From NCBI RefSeq assembly GCF_036324505.1, contig NC_086352.1, positions 19,163,104-19,227,103 on the forward strand: DNA of 64,000 bases, in the 5' to 3' direction. Shown here piece by piece: positions 20,901 to 33,200 of the stretch (position 1 is the stretch's first letter; the number at the start of each line of letters is the position of its first letter). The notes beneath the pieces are model-generated. The model was not told where the DNA came from. It did no database searches and worked only from the letters and a program-made list of their open reading frames with translations. The stretch is from Eleginops maclovinus (Eukaryota > Chordata > Actinopteri > Perciformes > Eleginopidae). Both the position numbers and the translations under genes were made by a program.

Positions 20901-21253
20901 GAAATAAAATGACCCTCCTCTACTTTTTTTTCTCTCCTCCTCTCTCAGGTGCACTCGCACATAATTTGGCCGACGGAAAACCCCATGCCACTCCCCTTTA
21001 TGTGAGCCTTTTCTTTTCGTGCAGCCAGGGAGCCCAGCAGGGTACAGTTTCAAAGAGAATCGGTCAAATATGTAAATATGACCCATTTTCCATTCATTAA
21101 TTCGACTCTAAGTCATTGATTTCAGAGTGTGATCAGCTGATGCTTGCATGGTGGAGTCTTCATCATCGGGACTGGATCACACACACCCCCCTACCCCACC
21201 CCCCGCTGTCTCTCCTGAGAAGGTGAAGCCTTCCGAATAACAGCCCTACCGCT
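20901..21253 (+). promoter_or_regulatory. Presumed promoter and 5' UTR of ano5
   Basis: The stretch before the ano5 ATG is less AT-rich than the DNA to its left and contains a C-rich run (21184-21207). No TATA box is placed suitably and the transcription start cannot be read. The role is inferred from position. Confidence 0.4.
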
Positions 21254-24200
21254 ATGAGACGAATAACCGGGAAGGCGAAGGATGAAACTTTGATCGAGCT
21301 GCAGAACGCGACAGAATCACAGACAGGATCAGGTAATTGAACATATGCACTCATCAACCTTTAAATATGGGTCACGTGAGTCTTGTGCCAAATCTGTCAA
21401 AGAGGCTTTCTACTATTGTTTGTAGTAGCTGATCTGGCAAAGAACACAACAGTATGGTGTCGTTGACTACCCCATGTACGGCAGTATGCTTCGTTCTTGC
21501 TCCTGTCCCTAAGAACTGATAGTTAAATTCAAACAGACCTTTAATGAATGTATTCTTATGTAAAAATAAGCCCTCTAAAGCAAATTGTGTATCAAAATTA
21601 ATTTGCATGTAGCAAAACATGTCAGTACAAAAATTCCAAGTGGTACCACATATAATGGCATGTTTTGCCTAATACAGCATAATAGCATAATACATCACAG
21701 CAAGTTAGCAGCAATCCCATGACAAGCCAGGAGGCAAATGGATCAAAACAGACATGCTGGGTATTTTGCTTTGGATCTCAGGAATGTTCCACAAAACTGT
21801 CTCGTCCTTCTGAAAGACAGATTTCAATATGATTTGTAGAATATGTTTTATTTAAAGACAATCTTTAACTTAACATTATAACTGAAACATGTAACAATTT
21901 GATTTCAAAGTGTGGCAGAATATCCCAGGTAAAATGTTCTCCCTTTCTGCTATCTGTCAAGCTTAGTAATGTGTATGTGTAATTAAATTGCCTTCTCTGA
22001 CATAGTCATGCTTCATAGGAAACTACTTTCAGTCTGTGATTTCAAGCAGTGTGGTGCATCAGGCTGTTAAGAGACTGGGAAGTTTAGCCACTCGGTTTTG
22101 CTCTCATCAACTATGTTTCTGTTTGCAGTCATCTCAGTATACACCACATAAGTTAAGATGTATCGTTTCTTCTGCCATTGAGCTCCATATGTCAATGTAG
22201 TTGAGCTCTGTGGTCTTTTAAGTAATGCATGCTGCCTCCCATAGCTTAAGAACGTAACAGCTTGGGAGGACATTGCTGTGGTAGCGATAATATGCAGCAA
22301 ATCTTTCAAACTGGAAAATGCACTTTGGTCTTACATCCCCCTGTGTGCCAAAAGACAATTTAATCTGTGTTAGTGTGATAGCAAGAACAGGGATACAAGT
22401 GGTCTTGCAGCCCTGCAAAACTTAAATTGGAAATATTTTGTTTAAGACCGAGAGATAAAATGACTTGTGATTTAGTAATTAAACTTAAACTTCTGATTTG
22501 GAGGAAGCTGATTAGCCTAATGTACAGTTATAAGGTAATGGCTTTGGGACAATGTGCTGATTCACTATTTAGATGTCCTGTATACCTGTTTACAAAATCC
22601 ATGCCTGACTTATTTTGTAAACTAACATTTGTAGTTTGAGCCTGTTGTGTTCTCTCATTGACATTGTTTAACTCCATAATGATATGTAAAGTATCATATT
22701 TAAAACTACAGCTGGAGCTCTAATGTGTATAAGCCCAGTAATCGGAGACATTATCGTTTCCATCAGAAACTTGCAGATTGGGAATGTATATCATGAAGAG
22801 CAAAGCACAGATGGCAAATACTCTCAAGACACAGAAAGTTTATGAGATGTATTGACTGACCATATCTTTTGAACCCTGCTTGTTCCCGTACATTTGAGAA
22901 AGTCTGGTTCTCCTGTGATAAGAAAAGTTAGCCTCTGGGTTTTACCGAAGAGGCTAAGAGAATTATAGACTAATGTTTTCATTTAGTTCTGAAATGAAAC
23001 TATTGCTGTAGAACCACTGGACCTAATGGATGATTAATTATGGACGAGTCCAGAAGCCCATTGTAAGCATCAATATGATAAGCTAACAATATGCGTCTAA
23101 GAACTCTAAAAGCAATCAATACATTAAGATGAGTTACAGCACTGTTATAATTGGGGTATAAAGATATTGATTCTATAACGTAGTACTGTCAACCTCATTT
23201 CAAGATTTTATAATCAGCTTTGAGAGGTAGGCATATGTTTAGGCCTACATAATTACTGCATAAAGTGTTATTAAGTAGAAATAGCATTGTTCACTGGAAG
23301 ATGATGATGATTACATTTTGGAATGAGGTTTAGTAAATGAGATATTTTTACATTTTTTTATTTTAATTATTTCAATATTTTAACATAATAAAATGTATCA
23401 GCTTAACTGTAATAAAAATCTGTAACTACGTTATCTTATAAAAATAATCCACCTGAAGCCCACTACTATCATAGCCTTGCATATGTCTAGCTATCCGCAA
23501 GATCGTTAAAGGGAAAGAAAAATAAGTAAAGTAAATTATGCCAAAGTGTTCACTTTGAATCAAGGTGTGTTAAGTGAACTTAATGACATCCCAAACAGAC
23601 GTTTTCCATTTGTGAATCCCACACTGTTTAAATGGTAATGATCATTGAGTTGTTCATTGAGACACGTGCCTGTTTATCATGGATGAGCTGAGGGTTAATA
23701 GACTGCTCTTGTTCTGCAGAGGCTTTGTTCTGGCTCTTATCAGGGCAGACCTTCAGCCACATGTGAAACAGAGAGAAAAGACAGGAAAGGATCTGTCCTC
23801 ACCTCGATATATTCACTTTGTGTGCGTTTGGAGTGTATTACCTCCATCAACGCTGCCCAAACACAGATTTAGAGACAGCCATGATAACTGCAGGATGACC
23901 CCAGATGCACTGCTGCATGGAAAACTATTATACTGCAGGTGCTTTGCGTCATCCTCGTTAAGTTTATCTTTTTAATTTGATTAAAAGCTTATCTGTAGTG
24001 GGTTGCTATTTTTTTTGGCCTTTATCACGGACAGTATAGCGATAATCTTTATGATATGAGGATCATTACTCATATTTTCAGGGTTTTGCATCCATTAAAG
24101 GTGATCTGGCTCTGCTCTCTGGAGCCATGGCAGATAAATTCATCTTCCAGTCAGAGGTGAAATGGAGCCAAAGGGTTGCTAGGGAAACAGGCATTGTAAT

Positions 24201-27200
24201 TGCATTATCCCCTTTGATCGAGGCATGATACTGAATAAGACAAGGGAACAACCAGGCTTTTCACTCTCAACAAGCCACAGGAAAACTAGGGTAGTACTAG
24301 GGTAGTTTTGTTTAGCCTTCTTTGGGGATCATAATAATGTTTTTCAAGCTTTATGTTTTTTTGTTAAATTAAAATGTAGCAGTCTAAGTGTATAACATGA
24401 CTTCCATGTGTGTCCCCTCTGCCTTGGTCTGTTTGCCTGGCCTTCTGGTATAGACATTAAACATTTAAACAAGGGAAAACAAACGCTCTCGACACTCACC
24501 ATGTTTCATGGGAGCTGTTTGTGGAACAGCTGTGCCACTGGGAACTATATTTGTCAGATAGTAATACTGTGTCTCTTAATAAAGCATTCCGTAATCTGGA
24601 TATAAAACAACTGATATTACAGAATTTGGCATGCTTATTACACTGTTGCCAGCCTACACAAATCATCAACCAAACAACCAGGCCAGAGGCTGCATATCAT
24701 GCAACCATTTACCAACTTTCTCTGTCCTAATCTGCAAATACTAGAACTCCATGTCAACTCGTATCCTCAAACATGCCCTTCTCAATAAACTTTCAAAGAT
24801 ATCAAACATGGTATGTTATTCTATGTTTTGTCTTATCAAGATATTACATTATCTCCTCTATCCTGCACACAATGTCGATTGTGTTTTTGAACTGTGCAAG
24901 CTTTCTGGGGATTGTCAGGAACCCCCCTCCGCCCTTTGGTCTACAACATCCTGACGATAAGAAATGAAAAACTGTGTATTTCACATTATGATATGAGCCT
25001 GATGGTGATGCAACACAAAAACCCATCTCACTCTTCAGACACATTACTTAGTAAAAATTAAATATGTTTCTTGATCAGTTGGTTTTCTCTCCCTACTAGT
25101 CAAGATTTGTACGTCCACATTATTACAGCGGAGTGTTTGTAAGTCTAATTTTCCCAAGATTCATTAAGTACTTGTTTTAGAGCTGTCAACATGGACCAAA
25201 ATAAACTGGACTGATCATGTTATATGATTGAAAGCCCCTGAACAGCTTCTTCATAGACCTTGAGGTGAACATTTGTTGTATTCCCTTGTTCTAGGGCTCT
25301 TATAACAAAATGCGTAATTGGCGGGAGTAGTTTGTATATTTTCCTTTTTGCAACTAGTTAGCTGCCTTGACAGGAAATATGGGGAGAGAGATAGAGAGGA
25401 TGTCTTCTCATAGCAGGCTTGGACCCGGTTTGAGCTCAGGATGTTGTGGTTTCACTGTAACATGGTACCCACCACGCCTGGTACATCAGTTCACTCACTT
25501 TGTGTTTTGTAAGGAAACGATATGTCAGATTATTGCTTTACCATTGCTATGTGAGTCCCTGCTATATTTGCCTAATCTCCCTCCCACAATCAATACAGGC
25601 ACTCGCCTAGCTGAATGGGGAATGACTTTCCACCCATTTAATTTAGACCAGAGTACTAACCTGTATCACATCAATATTTTAGACGGACCAGGTCACAACC
25701 CACTCTGCACTAATACATCTCGTGCATAGAGGGAAGGTTTAGGGCAATATCTGACATGTTTGTATCTCTCCCCCTTTATGTTACTTAATGTTACAGATCT
25801 GTGGTTGGTAAGTCTTGGTTGGTTGCAAAGCAACTCAATGGTAAGAGTAAACAGGGCAGACTAGCTGAGTGCCAGCCTCGTGGGGGAGCTACACAAGAGC
25901 TGTTAATGCTGCTTTTTTCAGACAGTAGACACCTACACAGCTTGCTTGAGTCATAGTAAAACTATTTGCTTTGTTATTTAACCAGATTCACCCAGGGCAT
26001 CATCACTGCTTGCTTACATGCTGAGCTACAGATGAAATCCCTGGTACGATCACCACGAGATAAAATGAATTGCTAAACTTTTATCAGAATCAGAATCACA
26101 ATGCGTTTATTCGTCCCACAGAGGGGAAATGTGCATTTGCTACAGCAACAACAAAGCTAAAGACAGATAAAAAAAGCATGCATTAAAATATATATATATA
26201 TATATAAAATAGAAAATTAAAAGTATAAAAAAAGAATTACACAATTCACAAAATACACAACCTGTAAGAGAAATAGCAGCAAGGTATATATAGCACAGTT
26301 ATTAATGGCATATATGTGCATATAATTGGTATTGCACAACAACATAGTCTGTGTTGTTATATATGTGGGGGGGTCTACCAGGGACCATGATGGTTATATA
26401 GTCTTACTGCTGCAGGAAGGAAGGACCTGCGGTATCTCTCCGTGAGACACCGTGGGTGCAGCAGCCTGTCGCTGAAGGAGCTGCACAGTGCAGACAGGGT
26501 TCCTGGAGGGGTTGGGACACATTGACATTACGATGATTACTTTCTTGGAGTGCTCACAATAAGTAGGCCATGGGTATTGTTTTTTATTGTGAGACTATTT
26601 TATGGATAGCAGATTGTAAGCATGCTTATTCTCCTCTCCTGACCCACAGTTTAACACTAACCTTTGTCTGTCTGTCCTTTAAAGATGGTCCTGCAGTGTT
26701 GACCGCATTCAGGATAAACCTGCACTCAGGTACGGGCAGATCCGAGGCTTTATGTGACGCCTGTCTGTCCACCTGTCTGTTATTTTTCACTTCATCCTCT
26801 TGCTTTCTTATCATGCCAGACTCTCTTCAATAATGTACCAGGTTTCTGTTTCTGTTCTCTTATTTCTGCTTTCCAGTAAGTCTTTTAATCAGATCCAGAT
26901 ATGTGTGTGTCCGTCTGCTGTATTAGCTTCCATCTCAGCTTCTCATTGTATCTGCAGAGCCTTTCTACTGGTAGCTATGTGTGCTGTTTCCAGTGTTTAT
27001 GGCCGGAGTGTCAGATCTGTACTGATGCATGTATTCATATATACTGTGTATAGAGGCATATGCCCACAGAATTCAGGTCAATTGATGCTTGCCAATTTGA
27101 CACTGTATCCTGTGAGGGTATACATTTGTCAACCATCAAAAAATGTACTTGACTGTGTGAGCTTTTCTTTAATATCTCGGGTTGCATCATGCAAATGTGG

Positions 27201-30200
27201 GTAAGGTCGCACATCAATGAGCGTGACAGTTTTATGTCAATATTGGAAGTACTATGTTACATTTAAGGTTAACATAAGACAATATAAGGTTACACATATC
27301 ATTATCCTATCTATATCTGATATCTTTTTAAAAATAAAATGCACTACCACACAAGAACATGTCTTGATTCTCCTTGGACTTCTCAGCTTGAATCCAACTT
27401 TATTTAAATGTCACCTACAGTATTGTGCAAAATCCACTTTTTCATGTCTTTTAAACATAAATATGTGTCCTCTCTGTGAAAGAGATTCGGAAAGTTTCAG
27501 GGAAAAAAGATTGTCTCTCTGTTTGTCCAGATCCACTTGTGTAAAACCTGTCTGAAAATGAGCTGATCAGATGTTGGCCACTTTGTGATGTCACAACAAT
27601 TTTTGGGGTTGTGCATCCATTAGCCACTGACCATTGCAATCTCCATAGAGCACCATAGTGTTTTCTTTAACCAAACACTGCGCAGAGGGGTGTGGACAGC
27701 TGCAGCTCTCTTGCATTTAAAGCTACTGATACAGAATCAGCACTTTTGAAACAGGGCTGAAGCAGAGGGCTCAATGGCATGCTACAATGCATGATCTGTA
27801 TGGTATTTCGAGCCAAACACTTCAGAGACATGTCTTGTATATGAGACCTATAATATAATGATAAAAATAGTATCATAGGGGACCTTTAAGTAAAAGTACA
27901 AAATTATTACTTGAATATGTTCTTAAATTATCCAATGTCCTAAAGGATATCTATATCACTGATGCCTTGAATGTAGTTTAATCCAAAACCGCCTGATATT
28001 TTTCAAGTGGGGCGTTTTTTTTATAGAAATACAATACTGACTTATTAAGTCAAAAATAACTATATATGTAATAAATAGTGTAAACTAGAAACAAACTCTT
28101 AAGTTAAGTACATAACCTTAATAGTTGTATGCAATTACATTATTTGAGTGAACGACTTAGTTACCTCCCACCACTGTTGTTGGTGTACATGTGTGTTTAG
28201 CCTTTAAAGTGTCATAACTAGATGGCAAGTTTATGAGAAGTCTTGATTTTGAGAAATATAAATGATGTATTGTTTTGTGTGTGTGTTGCTAAGTGGTTGT
28301 GTGGGTGGCTGAGGTATCACATCCTCTCCCCAGACAAATACTAGACCGTGGATGTTAGTTCAGATTGAGAGAAGCAGTTTCCCCTTCATAACATTTCTTT
28401 TGATGACTCACTGAAGGGACCGCTCTCCTGCCAGTTACACATGCTGCCTTGTAAAATAGAATGTGCACTTCTAAGAGGGCAATGCATCAAATAAGACAGC
28501 AGTCGGGAAACAGGCGGTCTGTTCAGAGGCCACCGTCAGGAATGGAAACGTAATCAGGCTGTAGTGGATTAGGTTGGGGCATTAGTCGGCTGGGAAATAG
28601 TGGATTTACTTCCGTGAAAAGCCCCTGCTGGTTTTTTTTCTCTGCATGATGAGCACATACCTTAAGGAATTGATATATTGGCACCAGTGACCTCCTTCTT
28701 TGATAGTGTAGGCGAGTGATTTCATCAAGGCCTGAGAGTGGAGCTTGACCTGTAGAAATCAGTGTATCTCTGCCTCTTCAACTTTGATCGTTCATTTCTA
28801 AACTTGTCTCTTGTGACTCACTTTTTTATAACAGAAGTGAAAATAATCCCTGTTAGTCAAATTCCCAAGAGCTTATAAAAAGATTCAATACATTTCTATA
28901 TATATTAAAGTAAGCTAAGGGAAAGAGGTATACATTATGCCACTTATGCTGCTGATAGATTTGGCATTATTCTGCAGCCACTGACCATTTTGTGCACTTT
29001 AATTCCCTTTTGAGTGGTGGTTTAAAGTGCTTCTTTGATTGAGAGCCCATTAGAGGTTACTGGTAAACATTGTTCGGTATTTGTGCTGGTGTTCATGTGA
29101 ACATGAACCACTGTACATATTCAGCAGCCGAAGGGTAATTGGGTTCCTTGGACGGAAAGTGTGGTTTGGGTGCACAAGCTTTACTTTTAGAGTTTGATTT
29201 AGTTAATGTGCATCTTTAACAGCCATTGTTTCTGTGGTAATTTTGCATGAATTAATAACTTTGATATGAATATACAGTAGTGTTTATTTTTTCCTTTGTT
29301 ATGCTAGTCACTGTTTGCCATTGCTGCTCAATTCTACAAACGGCAGGCTGCTCTGTGAAGACCCCTCTCTCCATTTATTTGTCTCTCCGTGGAAGTAGAT
29401 TATAACACACTGCTGGCCGTTTGGTTCAGTTTGCTCAAGCCAGGCTCTGACAACTGGCTGTGCACAGTTGGAGTGAGACCAAAGAACTGAGAAAAAACAG
29501 GAAAGGGGGGAAAAAAGTTAGATTAAAAAACAGATTCAGCTGCAAATGCAACAGCAGTTCCCACAAACTCACTGGAAAAAACAACTTGGGACTTTGACCT
29601 TTCTAAAGTCTAAATGCTGGCATATTTTCATTCCTTGAGTGAGTCTGCAGCCCTGTCATTGAGCTTCCACATGGAGAACCCACAGTGCCTCTATCATTGG
29701 GTCTCACTGCTGTCCGTCACATCAGAGTTGTCTGGGTTGCAGCTGAAAGAAGCTGGAGATCTTAGTCTCCGTGTTTCATTAGGGAGAGGAAAGACTTCTC
29801 GTAGGCAGCAGCTCTAAGCCGGGCCCCTCCCCCTCACTGTCGTATCATGCACGTTCCAGGCTCCCCCACAGGAAGTGCTGTGTTCCCAACATCCAGGAAT
29901 AATAGCAGGCAGGGAGCAAAGCAATGCTACATGAGCACATTCCCTCTGCCAGAGAGGAGACAGAGAGTGGCACTGCAGGAATGCTGTGTGTTAGAGATTG
30001 AATCAGATATGTGGAAGTGTGTATGTCTGTGTGCGCTGCTGCCTTTGTGGCCGTCATCTCTCTCTCGGCTCCTATAAATGCTTACAAACATGACAAGAGT
30101 CTGCTGATTTCTATTGGCCGCTCTTAGACTGAGTAGTCTTAGATGCATGCGTGGCCATCACAATTACTGGCCGGCTCATTACTCTTAAAGGGATGGTTTG

Positions 30201-33200
30201 TTTTTGACTGAACCTTATTATTATCCTGTACACCACATATCCTGCATGGATTCAAACAGAGATTAACTTAGTTTAGCCAAATGTCTGCTATGTAGGTGGG
30301 AGAGAAGAAAAATACAGTTATGTATTCTTGGTAGGCTGCCGCAAACATTTATAAATATATATAATACGTAATATTCAAATTAGCCAACAATTACATTTCT
30401 AACATTATCTTTTGAGCTGTTTTTCTCTTTCCATGGGTGTCTTTCATGTAAACAGGAAAGTGAAATAGATGATTAAATACTGTTCTACTTGCATATTCTA
30501 TACATCCTTAAATCTGCAACTTTTTGAATATTTATAAATTGATTGATGTATTTTGATTAAACCAGCAATATCTTACCTCTGTTTGAGTTTCGATGCTACT
30601 GATCACTCAGCCATCGACTGATTGTGCTCATATAATAACATTGATATAGAAATATATAGATTGATTATGCAGACAGACAATTTAACGTATTGAACACAAA
30701 ACGTATGTCTTTATTTAGACCATTTTAAACTGAACTGTCCTATCTTAAAGAACAATCATGGTCTCATTAGAACACTTTGCTTTACAAACATTTCAGATAA
30801 TGATTCACTCAAACATATAAACAATAATTATGCTAGTTGTTTGTTGACAGAAAGCACTATAAATGTGATGTGTATTATTTCTTCACTCCTATTATTAACT
30901 TTTTCCCTGTGCATAATGCATAAGGCATTGTTTGTGTTTTTATATAAAGTAAAAATATTAAAAATATAGCACAATTAATTTGTTTCTTTTGCAGATGAAA
31001 ATGGTGGGAATAGTGTCAGTGCATTATCTGAAAGAGCGACGCTGCCTGGGCAGGCAGAGGTAAGTTCTTGTGTATTTGTTGGTGCGTCAATATGGATATT
31101 TTGGGAAACCCATTGCAATCATGTTAAATGTTGTTAGCTTGCTCAGCACAATGACTGATTATAAAAACGGTTTGTTTCTCAACCTGTTTACTTGTCTTTG
31201 TGCTGAAAATAACTTCTTACTTGTTGTAGCTTTATTTATTTAATGTATCGACTAAATAGCATTATACAACTCTCTACAAGAAAGGGAATGTATAATTCCC
31301 CAAATTGTTCCTTTTATTATTATATTCTTGAATTGTAATTGTTCTGCTAAAATGTCAGATAAACAGTCTGATATAAGATTACAGGCAGGCAGCAGTTGTA
31401 GAATTTGTGTTACCTTTTCAAAGCTTGTGTTACTTTCTTTGTAGCCATAATATTGTTTATCCCGGTGTTTATTTTTATGACTGACCCTTTGTTGACTCTC
31501 TGCTCTCATTGCTGAGTCACAAGACCTCACAAAAGCTGCTCTTTTGTCTCGAACAGTGGGACTGAAATAAACTTTCCCTGCTCAAACAGAACAGCAGCCT
31601 GTTGTCAGTCTTGTGGGCCCTCAGCGATACAGTCAACCCTGCATGCTTTACCCATCTTAATTCATAACACTGATTATATTGTGTTTCTGTGATGTATGAG
31701 ACTAGGATTCACTGCATAATGTCTCAGTGATAATCAATCAAACCCTTATGTTTTAAATGTTCTCATTAGCTCAGAACATGATCGAATAAACCATCACTAG
31801 CAGCGTTCATGCCCTTACTACATGGTCAGTGTGCATGTGAGGGCCAGATAAACATTGGGTGGGGTTCAGAAAAAAACAGTTAAGCACACTGGGGACTCAA
31901 GCTGTGGTTAACCCTTTATAGTGTAGCTCTGTGGAGCCTGATCTACAGTACATCCCAATCTGAAGACTATTTTATCTCTCTTGTAATTTGCTCATTTCCA
32001 GGAAGAGTGCTATTTGTTAATGACCAGTAATGTTACTAGTTTCAATATTTCAATTCAGATTAATAAAAAGGGAACAGTTAGCATCAAAGTATTTGAAATG
32101 TGGGAGTTAAAACAATTAAAACAACAAGTAAAATACAATATTTGATTTGAACATTACCAGAACGCTTCTGCTCCTGAATAAACTATTTTGGTATAATGTC
32201 AGGCTTGGATTGTACCATGTCCAGAAATCCAGTGGTTTCTCTGCAGTCATCGTGGCCTCCCAACAAACTGTTAAAATACTTTTCAAAACCATCCCATGCA
32301 CTGGAGTCAGTAGCCTACAGTCACTTAACTTACATTTTGATGTTACATACTTTTGGGACACAATACACCTTGACCTCTCCATACAATATTATAAATGGCT
32401 CAATGTTAAAGTCGGAGCCCTTCGTGTCTGTCTTCAAGATTACAACAGTTTCATTTCTTGCGTTGTCAGCACCTCAAGTATTGCATTACTATGATTGTCT
32501 GTTTGCTTTCGCCTCCCGCTACAAAACATATTTTGTGTCTGTTTTTTTCCTTTAGACAGAAAAGTTACAACCAAACAAGGACACTGTGTTCTTCAGGGAT
32601 GGAGTTCGGCGAATAGACTATGTGTTGTCTTATGTTGATGATAAAGATGGAGAAAAGAAACAGGTAAGTGGAACAGACTACAACTAATCAGCATTTTTAC
32701 AGTGCGGGCAGTGATTAACTGTGATACTGTCGATGTTACACAATTTATATCCAGAACACATGATGCTAAGAAAAAGGAAGTGAGATTCCAAAGACAGACG
32801 TTATTTGTGGCCGCCAGTTTTTGAGTTAAATAGCTTGTGAGCAAAAACTTGAGTATTTAAAGGTGTTGGATACATATTTGTGGATAAAGAATCAAACCAT
32901 TCAGCTGTCGTTGAGGTATTTTATTTGTTGTAAGAAAGTTCAGTCAGTTATACAGAGAGCATACTGTCTGCAGAGTGGAAGACCAAGAATAGAGTTTTGG
33001 TTGGATATTTAAACACAGAGAGGAGAAGTTTAAGGAGTTAGGGAGGCAGTATCAGGTTCTCAGTTCAACAGAAGTTGAAGGTCATACTGTTGGTGCACAG
33101 GGAGGGTAACTAACAACATGGCAACAAATCTTCTTGATAAGAACATTTCCCAAGCTGAGCAAAGACGTGAAAGCCAGTAAATGGAGATAAACATTAGAAA

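Larger units (their letters stand above)
21333..30994 (+). other. Intron 1 of ano5 (9.7 kb)
   Basis: GT-AG intron between the short divergent N-terminal exon and exon 2; phase 1 on both sides joins a Gly/Asp codon correctly. It holds a retroelement-like repeat at about 26080-26530, a DNA-element end near 27889, and non-coding stretches at about 24090-24240 and 28370-28640 that look less random than their surroundings. No other coding exon was recognised. Confidence 0.7.

Noticed and set aside
20724..21086. Minus-strand 120-aa open frame upstream of ano5
   Set aside because: No recognised domain, and it overlaps the presumed ano5 promoter; length alone is not enough in a 64-kb vertebrate window.
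23679..23975. 98-aa frame in ano5 intron 1
   Set aside because: No similarity to anoctamins or other families; ano5 exon 1 joins exon 2 in phase without it.
32147..32555. Overlapping 115- and 119-aa frames before ano5 exon 3
   Set aside because: They lie in intron 2, have no anoctamin similarity, and exon 3 starts cleanly at 32556 in another frame.
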